Shown piece by piece: positions 40,075-52,974 of a stretch of DNA of 64,000 bases. The position numbers and the translations under genes were made by a program. Source of the stretch: Prochlorococcus sp. AG-363-C20 (lineage in GTDB: Bacteria; Cyanobacteriota; Cyanobacteriia; PCC-6307; Cyanobiaceae); assembly GCA_003280295.1 (NCBI GenBank), contig QCFI01000001.1, positions 62,001-126,000 of the forward strand, read 5' to 3'. The stretch's first letter is position 1, and each line of letters opens with the position of its first letter. The notes below the pieces were generated by a model. That model searched no databases. It was not told the DNA's origin and saw only the letters and a list, made by a program, of their open reading frames with translations.

Positions 40075-41349
40075 TTGGCCATTTCTAGGCCATTTGGAGG
40101 TGGCAATTTGGAAGGTTGGGAGTTGCTAAGGATTAAAGGAATCCCATTGAAGGTTCATCCCAGTTGGTTTCTTATTTTGATTCTTTTTGCTGGGACTGCA
40201 CAGGGCCAGATCTCTAATGCTCTTGATTATCCTTTGCCATTTTGGCTTAGCTGGGGACTTGGATTGATAACGTCATTGCTTTTGTTTGTTTCAGTTCTAC
40301 TACATGAGCTAGGGCATTCATTTATGGCTTTACATGAAGGAGTGAAAGTAAGAAGTATCACTCTTTTCTTGTTGGGTGGAGTAGCTCGTGTTGAAAGAGA
40401 ATGTTCTACTCCCATGGCCTCTCTACGTGTTGCAATAGCAGGTCCCTTGGTGAGCCTTTTCTTAGCATTAGTGTTTCTTAGATCTGTTCAATCTATTGGT
40501 GAGTTGAGCCCAGTACTTGCAAATCTTTTTGGGCAACTTGGTTCCTTAAATCTTGTTTTGGCACTTTTTAACTTATTACCAGGCCTCCCTTTGGATGGAG
40601 GTGTGATTTTAAAGGCACTTGTTTGGCATTTAACTGGCAGTCATCGCAAAGGATTGCAGGTTGCAACTGCAACAGGTAATGCGCTTTCCATTTTTGCAAT
40701 TGTTTTAGGTACTTGGCTTTGTTTTAAGGGTGGGGGTCTTGGGGGGCTTTGGTTGGTGATTCTTGGTTGGTTTGGTTTTGCAGCATCTAGGTCTCAAAAT
40801 CAGATGCTGACTTTGCAGAAGGTTTTGAGTGACTTAAATGTTGGTACAGCAAGAAGTCGGAATTTTCGTGTTTTAGAAGAAAACAATCCCTTAAGTAAGC
40901 TTAGCCAATTGCGTTTGTCATCTACTACTGAACAACCATTGTCTGAATGGGTTTTAATTTGTCGATCAGGTCGATGGATTGGTTATATAAATGATGAAGC
41001 ATTGAAAGAGTTGCCTGTGCAGCATTGGTCTAAATATCACTTGGCTGATTACACCAGGCCTTTAAATGAGCTCCCTGCGATTGGGGAGAAATCTCCACTT
41101 TGGCAAGCAGTTATGGAATTGGAGAAATCAGCTGAGGGAAGACTTCTAGTCTTTAACCTCGCTGGGCTACCTTCTGGCACTTTGGACCGAGTAGATATTG
41201 GAGAGGCTGTACTTAAACATCTTGGGTTGAAGATTCCTAAAAGTTTTCTTGAAGTTGCACGTAAACAAAATATTTATCCTCTTGGTCTAGCTCTTCCCCA
41301 AACAGTAGAAGCTATGTTTTCGGCAGGACTAATTAATAGACCTGATTAA
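40075..41349 (+). CDS. Site-2-protease-family membrane metalloprotease
   Basis: A zinc intramembrane protease of the M50 type. HELGH lies at residues 77-81 in the third hydrophobic segment, and the second zinc motif is LPGLPLDGG, with Asp174. The C-terminal ~170 residues are soluble and may hold divergent CBS-like repeats. The start is TTG at 40075; a second TTG at about 40108 is possible. S2P relatives cleave membrane-bound regulators, but this one's target is unknown. Confidence 0.9.
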   Translation: MAISRPFGGGNLEGWELLRIKGIPLKVHPSWFLILILFAGTAQGQISNALDYPLPFWLSWGLGLITSLLLFVSVLLHELGHSFMALHEGVKVRSITLFLLGGVARVERECSTPMASLRVAIAGPLVSLFLALVFLRSVQSIGELSPVLANLFGQLGSLNLVLALFNLLPGLPLDGGVILKALVWHLTGSHRKGLQVATATGNALSIFAIVLGTWLCFKGGGLGGLWLVILGWFGFAASRSQNQMLTLQKVLSDLNVGTARSRNFRVLEENNPLSKLSQLRLSSTTEQPLSEWVLICRSGRWIGYINDEALKELPVQHWSKYHLADYTRPLNELPAIGEKSPLWQAVMELEKSAEGRLLVFNLAGLPSGTLDRVDIGEAVLKHLGLKIPKSFLEVARKQNIYPLGLALPQTVEAMFSAGLINRPD

Positions 41350-42113
41350 ATAATATTTAGAGAGTATTTATTTGCCTCTAAATTAACTGTGTCTAATTCT
41401 TTTTTAGTAAATACATCATCCTCCCAATGTAATTCTGACCAATATTTACGACAAGCTTTATGCAGTATTTTTTCTAGTCCTTTTCGAGGTATACAAATAG
41501 AAGCAGATTTTGGAGCTTTTGTTTTGAAAATCTCCGTCCAAAGTTGAGATGGTGGATCTAGAAGGATCTCACCATGTTGAAGTAGATGTCCTTTACTCCA
41601 AAGTTGTGCACTGCCTATACGTTTATGCCCCTCTGGATCTATAAGGTCAGCATTAGTAGAAGTCGCGAAACAATTCGCTTCTAATGGATTAGTTAATTGA
41701 TTCCCAAAATGTAAAGGGACTCCTAAGTCTGTAAAAGCCTTTATTATCCACTGATTGGCTTGATAATAAGCTTCATGCCTTTTACGTGGTGGTGAAAACC
41801 AGACAAGGGAATAAGTAAGTCCTCCTCCATGTAGAACAGCATTCCCTCCTGATGGTCTTCTTACTATTTTGATTGTTCTTTTTCTTACAAGTTCAAGCCA
41901 ATTTTTAGGTAGATGTTTTTGGTTTTTCCCAATTGATAAACAAAACCCTTCCCAATGATAAAAACGTATTGCCAACGAAATATCTGAAGAATCCATGACT
42001 TTTTTTAGAAGAATCAAATCTGTTGCCATTTGTTTATGCCCTGACATATTCATTGTCGGGAAGGAAAGACCTCTATTTATGATTTTATGTGAGTTAGATT
42101 TTGTTTGTAGCAT
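41346..42113 (-). CDS. Lipoate-protein ligase A family protein
   Basis: 255 residues with the biotin/lipoate ligase fold. The key loop is VRRPSGGNAVLHGGGLTYSLVW. GSAQLWSKGHLLQHGEILLDPP supplies the conserved lysine region and glycine loop. The family includes lipoate ligases and octanoyltransferases (LipM-like), so the exact reaction is uncertain. The final bases overlap the end of the protease gene on the opposite strand by 4 bases. Confidence 0.83.
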   Translation of the reverse strand: MLQTKSNSHKIINRGLSFPTMNMSGHKQMATDLILLKKVMDSSDISLAIRFYHWEGFCLSIGKNQKHLPKNWLELVRKRTIKIVRRPSGGNAVLHGGGLTYSLVWFSPPRKRHEAYYQANQWIIKAFTDLGVPLHFGNQLTNPLEANCFATSTNADLIDPEGHKRIGSAQLWSKGHLLQHGEILLDPPSQLWTEIFKTKAPKSASICIPRKGLEKILHKACRKYWSELHWEDDVFTKKELDTVNLEANKYSLNII

Positions 42114-42266
42114 GTAATGGATTTAAGGATTGTTCTTACCCTGACTGTTTCTTTAGCTAATTCCAATGCACTTTAATGCTAATGATTCCTTGATTGTATG
42201 TAGTTAATAAAAAGTGACTTTGCTAAGGTATTAAAATTTAAGGATGCATTTAAATATAATTCTTTA

Positions 42267-42442
42267 AAAAATTATGTTTGTATTTTAGGAATCCAGATAA
42301 AGACTTAACTTTTAGACTTGAACGGTAACTTTTTCCTTGTCTATTGTTTTTAGAAAACCTATTTTGGAACTTTATAAAGTTGCCAACAGCTTTGATTATT
42401 TTGATTCATTTGCTATTGAGCCTTAGGGCTCATTCCTTTTTT
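42267..42442 (+). ncRNA. Candidate small RNA or psaM leader
   Basis: The limits are inferred: the start is about seven bases after a TATAAT at 42255-42260, and the end is the T run after the hairpin at 42417-42432. The interior contains a further small stem (AACTTTATAAAGTT region). No match to the Yfr1 core motif (ACTCCTCACAC) was seen. Expression evidence is needed to call this a gene. Confidence 0.3.
42417..42442 (+). terminator. Intrinsic terminator-like hairpin upstream of psaM
   Basis: TGAGCC (42417-42422) pairs with GGCTCA (42427-42432) around the loop TTAG, followed by TTCC and six T. The stem is short but GC-rich and the T run is good. It lies 86 bases ahead of the psaM ATG. Confidence 0.6.
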
Positions 42443-42528
42443 CTCTCTCTTGGTGTGACAGCCTTTTGCAAATGCTGGTCATATGTCCCCATTTGATTGA
42501 GAATTCATAAGTACTTGTAGTTCACCCT

Positions 42529-42633
42529 ATGGAGCTCACTCCGACCCTCGATCTTGCAGGACTCTGCTTAGTGGTTGTTATTCATTCAGGAGTGCTTGCC
42601 CTTCGTCTTGGCATAACCCTTGCAAAGGCTTGA
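42529..42633 (+). CDS. psaM: Photosystem I subunit XII (PsaM)
   Basis: A 34-codon gene. PsaM is a single-helix subunit of the PSI monomer that helps form trimers. The product has one hydrophobic helix and ends with VLALRLGITLAKA. This follows the family pattern LAxRLxxxLxK seen in other cyanobacterial PsaM, with Ala where many have Tyr. The start is the ATG at 42529 and the stop TGA at 42631-42633. Its place ahead of POR and the chl genes supports the call. Confidence 0.78.
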   Translation: MELTPTLDLAGLCLVVVIHSGVLALRLGITLAKA

Positions 42634-42701
42634 CTGAGAGATATAAGGACTTGGCAGTTGAGGCTCTTTGCGATACAAGCGGGTAACCGTTAAAGATTCT
42701 T

Positions 42702-43115
42702 TTGCAACCTCTCCTGGATGAGACCAGGCCAAAATATCCACCTCGATCAAGGTCACGTAAAAAGAGAAAACAGCCAGTATGTGAAAACACACAGAGAGTT
42801 TCTGCTGCAAGCTTGGCTTCAACTTTGCAGTTAAAGCAGCAAAAGCGTGAATTGATATATAGCCTTATAGCGCTTGCAATGAAATTAGGCCTTTTGTTAA
42901 TAGGAACTGCAAGTCTTGTAAAACTAGGCATAGCTTCTCATCAGCGAGTAGGACGTTACACAGAGCTTTCATCTGTACTTAAAGTGGAGTCAGCTAATTT
43001 AGTTAGACTTCAAGATCGTTTTGATCGTTTTTTTACTATTGGTGGTGATCAGCGATTAATGGATGAAAATGATCAGTGGATAGCACCTAATCGCATCAGA
43101 ATCATCTGGCGTTGA
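42702..43115 (+). CDS. Small bitopic membrane protein between psaM and por
   Basis: 137 residues from a TTG at 42702; no in-frame ATG lies near the start. A very basic N-terminus (RSRSRKKRKQP) is followed by a helical stretch, one membrane helix at about residues 57-75 (LGLLLIGTASLVKLGIA), then a helix with heptad-like spacing and a conserved-looking IAPNRIRIIWR end. I do not recognise the family. The start is uncertain. Confidence 0.6.
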   Translation: MQPLLDETRPKYPPRSRSRKKRKQPVCENTQRVSAASLASTLQLKQQKRELIYSLIALAMKLGLLLIGTASLVKLGIASHQRVGRYTELSSVLKVESANLVRLQDRFDRFFTIGGDQRLMDENDQWIAPNRIRIIWR

Positions 43116-43183
43116 ATTACATTTCTAAATAAGACGTCAAAGTTGGTTCTTTTAATTAGGTGATTTAAAAAATTACTGGTTAA

Positions 43184-44206
<1,023 letters not shown>

Positions 44207-44233
44207 AAGATTTACTAAAATAATTTAGTGGAT

Positions 44234-45314
<1,081 letters not shown>

Positions 45315-46907
45315 TTAAGCTTTGAAATGAGCTTTTGCGTCATAGAGAGTCTCGCTACCTATTTTTCTGCATCCAACTTGCCTAGCATATTTTTCAGTTT
45401 TTTTTCGAATTTTGCCTCTTACAAAGAAAGGGATTTTGGAAAGCTCTTCTTTCCCTTCTGTTGTCCAAATAGGATCAGCTTCTGTTAAGGCAGAGTCATT
45501 TGTAGTAATAGTGCCTTCTTCTACTTGCTCGTAAGTTTGGTTTTGAGATCCTCCTAAATGTCCTAAGTGACTTTGATGTCCATCAACAAACTCGAAATCA
45601 TGGCGAAACATGCCAATTAGATGTTCTTCAAGACCCATCATTAAAGGGTGAACCCAACTGTCAAAAATCACATTTGCACCTTCCCAACCCATTTGGGGGC
45701 TATATCGGGCAGGAACATCTTGTACATGCATTGGTGTGCTAATTACAGCGCAGGGAATTCCTAAACGTTTGGCACTATGTCTCTCCATTTGCGTTCCAAG
45801 TACAAGTTCTGGGGCCGCCTCTGAAATGGCTGCTTCTACTTGGAGGTAGTCATTTGTTATAAGTGCTTCTAGACCAAGCTTTTTTGCGGCAGCTCGGATT
45901 GGACGAGCCATTTCACGGCTATATGTTCCAATCCCAACGACTTCAAAACCAAGTTCCTCTTTGGCAATTCTTGCTGCTGCTAAAGCATGTGTTCCATCAC
46001 CGAATATAAATACTCTTTTCCCTGTGAGATAATTTGAGTCTACTGATTGCGAGTACCAAGTAAGTCTTGATTGATTTGTTTGCTTCTTTGGATTGTATGA
46101 GTGGATCCCTAAGAGCTGATGAAGTTCTGATAAGAATTCATGAGTTGCATTTACTCCAATAGGAATAGTTTTGCTAAATGGAATGCCAAAGTTTCGTTCA
46201 AGCCATAGACATGTTGACTCCGCAATCTCTGGATAAAGACAAACATTGATATCAGCTTCTGGAATCCTTATGAGATCGGCTGGGGAGGAACCTAGTGGTG
46301 CAATGACATTAATATCTATTCCATGCTCATTTAATAGTTTTTGTATTTCAAGGACATCGTCACGACAACGAAAACCAAGTAAAGATGGGCCTAATAGATT
46401 TACTTTGGGACGTCTTCCTTGTTCTTGCCACGCCTGGGGATCATGAGTCTTCTCTTCTGATTTCAGATTGCTGAGCAGTTCCCTCACAACTTGATAAAAA
46501 GTTTCTGCTGCGCCCCAATTTTCTTTTTTGCTGTAAGCAGGAAGTTCAAGATTGACGATAGGAATATTGAAGCCCATGCTTGCTGCAAGTGAACCTGGTT
46601 GGTCCTGAATTAGTTCCGCTGTGCAGCTCTCTCCTACTAGAAGAGCTTTTGGTTGAAAGCGTTCAACCGCTTCGCGAAGATGACCTTTGACTAGTTCTGC
46701 AGTGTCCCCGCCCAGATCCCTAGCTTGAAAAGTTGTATATGTAACAGGAGGTCTACGCCCACGTCTTTCGATCATTGTGAAAAGTAGATCTGCATAGGTA
46801 TCGCCTTGTGGAGCATGCAAAACGTAATGAACTCCTTCCATTGAAGAGGCGATTCTCATTGCCCCAATATGCGGAGGCCCTTCATATGTCCAAAGTGTTA
46901 GTTCCAT
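45315..46907 (-). CDS. chlB: Dark-operative protochlorophyllide reductase subunit ChlB
   Basis: ChlB forms the catalytic heterotetramer with ChlN. The N-terminal [18 protein letters not shown] is diagnostic. The protein also shows [15 protein letters not shown], a conserved [21 protein letters not shown], and a C-terminal [17 protein letters not shown], which is the family's DNA-binding-like end domain. Length 530. It begins 3 bases after the chlN stop. Confidence 0.97.
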   Translation of the reverse strand: MELTLWTYEGPPHIGAMRIASSMEGVHYVLHAPQGDTYADLLFTMIERRGRRPPVTYTTFQARDLGGDTAELVKGHLREAVERFQPKALLVGESCTAELIQDQPGSLAASMGFNIPIVNLELPAYSKKENWGAAETFYQVVRELLSNLKSEEKTHDPQAWQEQGRRPKVNLLGPSLLGFRCRDDVLEIQKLLNEHGIDINVIAPLGSSPADLIRIPEADINVCLYPEIAESTCLWLERNFGIPFSKTIPIGVNATHEFLSELHQLLGIHSYNPKKQTNQSRLTWYSQSVDSNYLTGKRVFIFGDGTHALAAARIAKEELGFEVVGIGTYSREMARPIRAAAKKLGLEALITNDYLQVEAAISEAAPELVLGTQMERHSAKRLGIPCAVISTPMHVQDVPARYSPQMGWEGANVIFDSWVHPLMMGLEEHLIGMFRHDFEFVDGHQSHLGHLGGSQNQTYEQVEEGTITTNDSALTEADPIWTTEGKEELSKIPFFVRGKIRKKTEKYARQVGCRKIGSETLYDAKAHFKA

Positions 46908-46910
46908 TGT

Positions 46911-48530
<1,620 letters not shown>

Positions 48531-48902
48531 TTAATTGCGCCAATATGAATTGTCTTTTTCATTCCTAGTGAGTTTCCAAACGTTTCGGCTTATTCGTCTT
48601 GCGATTAGTCCACCTCGTTCTGCTTTTGATGATCCTGGACGTGAACCAAGGAGGTGTGTTACTTCAGAGGTTGTTAAAGGTGCACCTGTCTCTATAGCTA
48701 ATGAAGTGAGTTCAAGACGTTGACGAAGCGAAACAAGATCAACTTTTTCGTTGTTTGCTTCTGATGACCAGTCCCATCCTGATACACCTTCACGTGACAT
48801 CTTTTTCATGAGACCAAGCCCTATCAAACCCAAGGCCTGCTCTGCTTTTAGCTCAGAAGGTAAAGTGCTAGAGGTAGAGACATTTTCTTTAGAAGTAGAC
48901 AT
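48531..48902 (-). CDS. Hypothetical protein, possible HTH-like
   Basis: 123 residues of unknown function. A Ser/Thr-rich N-terminus is followed by a helical stretch (ELKAEQALGLIGLGLMKKM). The C-terminal half (LTTSEVTHLLGSRPGSSKAERGGLIARRISRNVWKL) has the feel of a winged or helix-turn-helix domain. It lies between chlN and the divergent csoS1D. A link to either system is only positional. Confidence 0.6.
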   Translation of the reverse strand: MSTSKENVSTSSTLPSELKAEQALGLIGLGLMKKMSREGVSGWDWSSEANNEKVDLVSLRQRLELTSLAIETGAPLTTSEVTHLLGSRPGSSKAERGGLIARRISRNVWKLTRNEKDNSYWRN

Positions 48903-49001
48903 TCTTAGGATCCCTATATTCCTTTGAAGTTATCGGCTCTTTTTAAGCTCGCAAGCTCTTTTTTCTTCTAGATCGTCAAATCGTCCAGTATTATCCGCGC
49001 C

Positions 49002-49772
49002 ATGAATGGATTCGCCAGCTTGGAGAATCGTGAACGGCGACTTGGAGGAAGCTCGCTAATCACGGGAACTGAGGTTCACCCTCAGACTTCAGGGGCAAGT
49101 TGTGTAATTACTACAGATTCGGAAACGGCACGCGTTGCTCGTCAGGCTAGTCATGTACAGCAAATTGAATTGAGGACTTACGTGTTCCTCGATTCTCTTC
49201 AGCCCCAGTTGGCTGCATATATGGGGACTGTTAGCCAGGGGTTTTTACCGATTCCTGGAGATGCATGCCTTTGGATGGAAGTATCCCCAGGTATGGCTGT
49301 TCATCGGGTTACAGATATAGCTTTGAAAGCGAGTAATGTTCGACTTGGCCAAATGGTGGTTGAGAGAGCATTTGGTTCACTAGCTCTTTATCACCGAGAT
49401 CAAAGTACCGTTCTTCATTCTGGAGATGTGGTTTTAGACGCTATAGGAAGCAGTATTGATCAGAGAAGACCATGTGATGTCAGCTGGACAGAGGTGATAA
49501 GAGCCATTACACCTGATCATGCGGTTCTTATTAATCGTCAAAATCGACGAGGCTCAATGATTGAGTCAGGTATGAGTATGTTCATTCTTGAAACAGAGCC
49601 TGCTGGTTATGTGCTTATAGCTGCCAATGAAGCTGAGAAATCTTCAAATATCACTGTTGTAGACGTGAAAGGGGTCGGTGCTTTTGGTCGATTAACCCTT
49701 GCAGGCAAAGAAGGAGATGTAGAGGAGGCAGCAGCTGCAGCAATGAGGGCTATTGATCAGATAAATAATTAG
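49002..49772 (+). CDS. csoS1D: Carboxysome tandem-BMC shell protein CsoS1D
   Basis: CsoS1D has two BMC domains and forms stacked pseudohexameric trimers with a large gated pore, thought to pass bulky substrates such as RuBP. The ~50-residue N-terminal extension is followed by the first domain (from [19 protein letters not shown]) and a second (from [26 protein letters not shown]). Length 256. It is set slightly ahead of the main cso operon, with rdgB facing it in between. Confidence 0.93.
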   Translation: MNGFASLENRERRLGGSSLITGTEVHPQTSGASCVITTDSETARVARQASHVQQIELRTYVFLDSLQPQLAAYMGTVSQGFLPIPGDACLWMEVSPGMAVHRVTDIALKASNVRLGQMVVERAFGSLALYHRDQSTVLHSGDVVLDAIGSSIDQRRPCDVSWTEVIRAITPDHAVLINRQNRRGSMIESGMSMFILETEPAGYVLIAANEAEKSSNITVVDVKGVGAFGRLTLAGKEGDVEEAAAAAMRAIDQINN

Positions 49773-49777
49773 ACCAA

Positions 49778-50398
49778 TTAATTTTTTAGTCCTAACGCAT
49801 CGCGAAGAGAGGGCGCAATTGCTCTGGCAGCCTTGCCTCTGCTACCCAATCTTGAAAGTTGTTCTTGATTAAATTCTCCATAGGTACACTTGGCTTCTCT
49901 TACCCATAAGAGTGACTCAAATTCTCCACCTTTGTAGGCAGGAGAGTGAAGGATTTCTCCCCAGCAAATACCTTCTGCATCTTTGATGAGTTCTCCTAAC
50001 GGGTTGCAAAGAACCATGACGCTATGGAATCGGGCACTTCGATATGGGTTATCACTTAGGCTGGCAAGAATTTTTGTGAGTTTTTCTTCATTCGTTTTAG
50101 CAAATCGAGCTGAATAGATTCCAGGTTCACCATTTAGTGCGTCTACTTCGAGGCCAGAATCATCTGCAATTGTCCAATTTTGTGTAACCCTTGCAGCTGC
50201 TTTGGCTTTCAGTAGGGCATTTTCTAGATAGCTTGAACCAGTTTCTTCAACATGTAAATCACTTGGCTGCCTTTGAATGATTAGAGGCAAGGGGCCAAGC
50301 ATTGCCTCAATCTCAGCAACTTTTTGAGGGTTGCCACTAGCAATAGTGAGTAGTGGCTTATTCAAAGGAAAAACAATATTCAATTCACCATTTTGCAA
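49778..50398 (-). CDS. rdgB: Non-canonical purine NTP pyrophosphatase (RdgB/HAM1)
   Basis: Removes ITP, dITP and XTP to keep them out of nucleic acids. SGNPQKVAEIEAML near residues 20-33, IADDSGLEVDALNGEPGIYSARFA, and the C-terminal SRLGSRGKAARAI are the family blocks. It uses a TTG at 50398 because no in-frame ATG precedes the domain. It sits between csoS1D and csoS1 but is transcribed the other way, ending 5 bases from csoS1D. Confidence 0.93.
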   Translation of the reverse strand: MQNGELNIVFPLNKPLLTIASGNPQKVAEIEAMLGPLPLIIQRQPSDLHVEETGSSYLENALLKAKAAARVTQNWTIADDSGLEVDALNGEPGIYSARFAKTNEEKLTKILASLSDNPYRSARFHSVMVLCNPLGELIKDAEGICWGEILHSPAYKGGEFESLLWVREAKCTYGEFNQEQLSRLGSRGKAARAIAPSLRDALGLKN

Positions 50399-50718
50399 GG
50401 TGATAGTTCCTTTTAGATTCTTGATTGCAATTTATTTGAGACAGGATGGGTTGAACATTCCACCCCTTGGCAATACCTAGGGACCTGTCTCGAATTGAGA
50501 AAATACTCATCCCTGCAAGAAGGTGCAATCCAATGTGCTGATGTGCTCACCAAAATCAGTACAGCTGTTTTTAACAGTCAAGGACAGGGTGATAAGTATG
50601 GCTTATCTATAAGAGAAAAGAAGTTAATCGGGTTTTTGATCAAATTCACTTGACTTTTGAATGCTCTTCAAAGCATTGTTCATCTCGAACATTCCATCCC
50701 TTTACTTTTAGGCAGGCA
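50399..50718 (+). promoter_or_regulatory. Control region and leader of the carboxysome operon
   Basis: 320 bases between the divergent rdgB and csoS1. An outer stem can form between TTTGAGACAGG (50435-50445) and CCTGTCTCGAA (50484-50494), with one G-T pair. Inside it is GAACATTCCACCCCTT (50453-50468), repeated with one change at 50687-50702, close to the csoS1 ribosome site. A small stem AATGCT...AGCATT lies near 50660-50676. No secure -10/-35 pair was identified. Confidence 0.5.
50453..50702 (+). repeat. 16-nt near-identical direct repeat in the csoS1 leader
   Basis: Copy one is 50453-50468 and copy two is 50687-50702 (GAACATTCCAYCCCTT, Y differs). They are 234 bases apart. Copy two ends 16 bases before the csoS1 ATG. 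Confidence 0.75.
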
Positions 50719-51030
50719 ATGGCTAACGAAACAATGGGCATAGCACTCGGCATGATCGAGACCCGCGGCCTCGTTCCAGCAATCGAAGCTGCCGACGCAA
50801 TGACTAAGGCAGCCGAAGTGCGCCTTATTGGTCGTGAATTCGTCGGTGGCGGTTATGTAACAGTTTTGGTTCGTGGTGAAACTGGTGCGGTTAACGCTGC
50901 AGTTCGTGCTGGCGCAGATGCATGTGAGCGTGTTGGTGACGGTTTGGTTGCAGCTCACATCATTGCTCGCCCACATCGTGAAGTTGAGCCAGCTCTTGGG
51001 AATGGAGCTTTCCTTGGTCAAAAGGACTGA
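50719..51030 (+). CDS. csoS1: Carboxysome major shell protein CsoS1
   Basis: A 103-residue single-BMC protein that tiles the carboxysome facets as hexamers. The ATG at 50719 gives the classic MANETMGIALGMIETRG start; the upstream frame from 50650 is not coding-like. The pore loop is REFVGGGYV. It opens the main cso operon and lies 72 bases ahead of cbbL. Its domain is nearly identical to that of csoS1E at 57.8 kb. Confidence 0.98.
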   Translation: MANETMGIALGMIETRGLVPAIEAADAMTKAAEVRLIGREFVGGGYVTVLVRGETGAVNAAVRAGADACERVGDGLVAAHIIARPHREVEPALGNGAFLGQKD

Positions 51031-51102
51031 GATTTAATGCACACCCTTTGATAAGGGTTGCATCATCTCAACCTTCTTATACCGACTTAAAGGAGTTTTC
51101 TA

Positions 51103-52515
51103 ATGAGCAAGAAGTATGACGCTGGGGTAAAGGAGTACAGAGACACCTACTGGACTCCTGACTATGTCCCCCTAGATACAGACCTTTTAGCCTGCTTCAA
51201 GTGCACTGGCCAAGAAGGTGTTCCTAGAGAGGAAGTAGCTGCTGCTGTAGCTGCAGAATCTTCCACAGGTACTTGGTCCACTGTGTGGTCTGAGCTATTA
51301 ACAGACCTTGAATTTTACAAAGGTCGTTGTTACCGCATCGAAGATGTCCCTGGGGATAAAGAATCTTTCTATGCATTTATTGCATATCCACTTGATCTCT
51401 TCGAGGAAGGATCAATTACAAACGTACTAACCTCTTTAGTTGGTAACGTTTTTGGATTCAAGGCATTACGCCATTTGCGTTTGGAAGACATTCGCTTCCC
51501 AATGGCCTTCATCAAGACATGTGGCGGCCCGCCAAATGGCATTGTTGTTGAACGTGACCGCTTGAATAAATATGGTCGCCCTTTACTTGGTTGCACAATC
51601 AAGCCAAAGCTAGGTCTTTCAGGTAAGAACTACGGGCGCGTTGTTTATGAGTGCCTTCGTGGTGGCCTCGACCTCACTAAGGATGATGAAAACATAAACT
51701 CACAGCCATTCCAACGCTGGAGAGAGCGTTTTGAGTTTGTTGCTGAAGCTGTAAAGCTTGCTCAACAGGAGACTGGTGAGGTTAAAGGTCATTACCTCAA
51801 TTGTACTGCGACAACGCCGGAAGAGATGTATGAGCGTGCTGAGTTTGCTAAAGAACTCGACATGCCAATCATCATGCATGACTACATTACTGGTGGTTTT
51901 ACAGCCAATACAGGCTTGGCTAATTGGTGTCGCAAGAATGGAATGCTGCTTCACATTCACCGTGCAATGCATGCGGTGATTGACCGCCATCCCAAGCATG
52001 GTATTCATTTCCGTGTTCTTGCTAAGTGCTTGCGTCTCTCAGGTGGAGATCAACTACATACTGGAACTGTAGTTGGAAAACTAGAAGGTGATCGTCAGAC
52101 CACTCTTGGTTACATAGACAACCTTCGTGAATCCTTTGTCCCTGAAGATCGCACCCGCGGTAACTTCTTCGATCAGGATTGGGGTTCTATGCCTGGTGTC
52201 TTTGCTGTTGCATCTGGTGGTATCCACGTATGGCACATGCCAGCATTGTTGGCAATCTTTGGAGACGACTCCTGTCTACAATTTGGTGGCGGTACTCATG
52301 GTCACCCATGGGGGTCGGCTGCGGGAGCAGCTGCTAACCGTGTAGCTCTTGAAGCATGTGTAAAAGCACGTAATGCCGGTAGAGAGATCGAGAAGGAAAG
52401 TCGCGACATCCTTATGGAAGCAGCGAAGCATAGTCCTGAGTTGGCCATTGCACTTGAGACCTGGAAGGAGATCAAGTTCGAGTTCGACACTGTTGACAAG
52501 CTCGACGTTCAGTAA
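51103..52515 (+). CDS. cbbL: Rubisco large subunit, form IA
   Basis: Fixes CO2 onto RuBP. Key residues are visible: K167 and K169 (TIKPKLG), the carbamylated K193 with D195 and E196 (DLTKDDEN), and loop-6 K326 (VVGKLEGD). At 470 residues it is normal for form IA, the type packed in alpha-carboxysomes. A strong AAAGGAG lies ahead of the ATG. A 9-bp perfect hairpin follows the stop. Confidence 0.98.
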   Translation: MSKKYDAGVKEYRDTYWTPDYVPLDTDLLACFKCTGQEGVPREEVAAAVAAESSTGTWSTVWSELLTDLEFYKGRCYRIEDVPGDKESFYAFIAYPLDLFEEGSITNVLTSLVGNVFGFKALRHLRLEDIRFPMAFIKTCGGPPNGIVVERDRLNKYGRPLLGCTIKPKLGLSGKNYGRVVYECLRGGLDLTKDDENINSQPFQRWRERFEFVAEAVKLAQQETGEVKGHYLNCTATTPEEMYERAEFAKELDMPIIMHDYITGGFTANTGLANWCRKNGMLLHIHRAMHAVIDRHPKHGIHFRVLAKCLRLSGGDQLHTGTVVGKLEGDRQTTLGYIDNLRESFVPEDRTRGNFFDQDWGSMPGVFAVASGGIHVWHMPALLAIFGDDSCLQFGGGTHGHPWGSAAGAAANRVALEACVKARNAGREIEKESRDILMEAAKHSPELAIALETWKEIKFEFDTVDKLDVQ

Positions 52516-52522
52516 TAGTTGC

Positions 52523-52546
52523 AAGGAGGAGACTCCTCTCCTCCTT
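52523..52546 (+). terminator. 9-bp hairpin between cbbL and cbbS
   Basis: AAGGAGGAG (52523-52531) pairs perfectly with CTCCTCCTT (52538-52546) around ACTCCT, followed by AGAACTTTTT. It may attenuate transcription, stabilise the cbbL mRNA end, or mark a processing site. Reading through is required, because cbbS and the rest of the operon lie downstream. Confidence 0.65.
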
Positions 52547-52618
52547 AGAACTTTTTCTTAATTTTTCAGTAGCCGAATCTTCGTATCGGCCCTAAACATC
52601 CCTAATTCAACGTTCACC

Positions 52619-52960
52619 ATGCCTTTCCAGAGCACAGTTGGTGACTATCAAACAGTCGCCACCCTGGAAACTTTCGGCTTCTTACCGCCGATGTCCCAGG
52701 ACGAAATTTATGACCAAATTGCTTACATAATTGCTCAGGGTTGGAGCCCTGTCATTGAGCATGTTCATCCAAGTGGTTCTATGCAGACCTATTGGTCCTA
52801 TTGGAAGTTACCTTTCTTTGGAGAGAAGGATCTGAACATGGTTGTAAGTGAACTCGAGGCTTGCCATCGTGCTTATCCAGATCACCATGTCCGCATGGTT
52901 GGTTATGACGCTTACACACAAAGTCAAGGTACTTGCTTCGTAGTTTTCGAAGGTCGCTGA
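52619..52960 (+). CDS. cbbS: Rubisco small subunit, form IA
   Basis: The 113-residue partner of CbbL in the L8S8 enzyme. TVGDYQTVATLETFGFLPPM begins the domain, WSPVIEHVHP and YWSYWKLPFFGEKD are conserved, and the end is TCFVVFEGR. It lacks the betaA-betaB extension of the green type, as expected. It lies 103 bases after cbbL. Confidence 0.98.
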   Translation: MPFQSTVGDYQTVATLETFGFLPPMSQDEIYDQIAYIIAQGWSPVIEHVHPSGSMQTYWSYWKLPFFGEKDLNMVVSELEACHRAYPDHHVRMVGYDAYTQSQGTCFVVFEGR

Positions 52961-52974
52961 TCAGCGATTTTGTC

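Larger units (their letters stand above)
42114..42528. other. 415-base gap between lplA-like gene and psaM, with candidate RNA
   Basis: No long coding frame is seen. A TATAAT at 42255-42260 could serve as a plus-strand -10 element. A terminator-like hairpin at 42417-42432 with a following T run lies about 160 bases further on. Because lplA reads leftward and psaM starts only at 42529, this hairpin has no plus-strand gene upstream. A small RNA or a psaM leader attenuator is possible. Confidence 0.45.

Noticed and set aside
50650..50718. N-terminal extension of CsoS1
   Set aside because: The family begins at MANETMGIAL, and the extension is Cys/His-rich and non-homologous.
51041..51058. ACCCTT/AAGGGT hairpin between csoS1 and cbbL
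   Set aside because: Only six pairs with a four-base loop and no T tract. It may be a minor mRNA structure and does not merit a terminator call.
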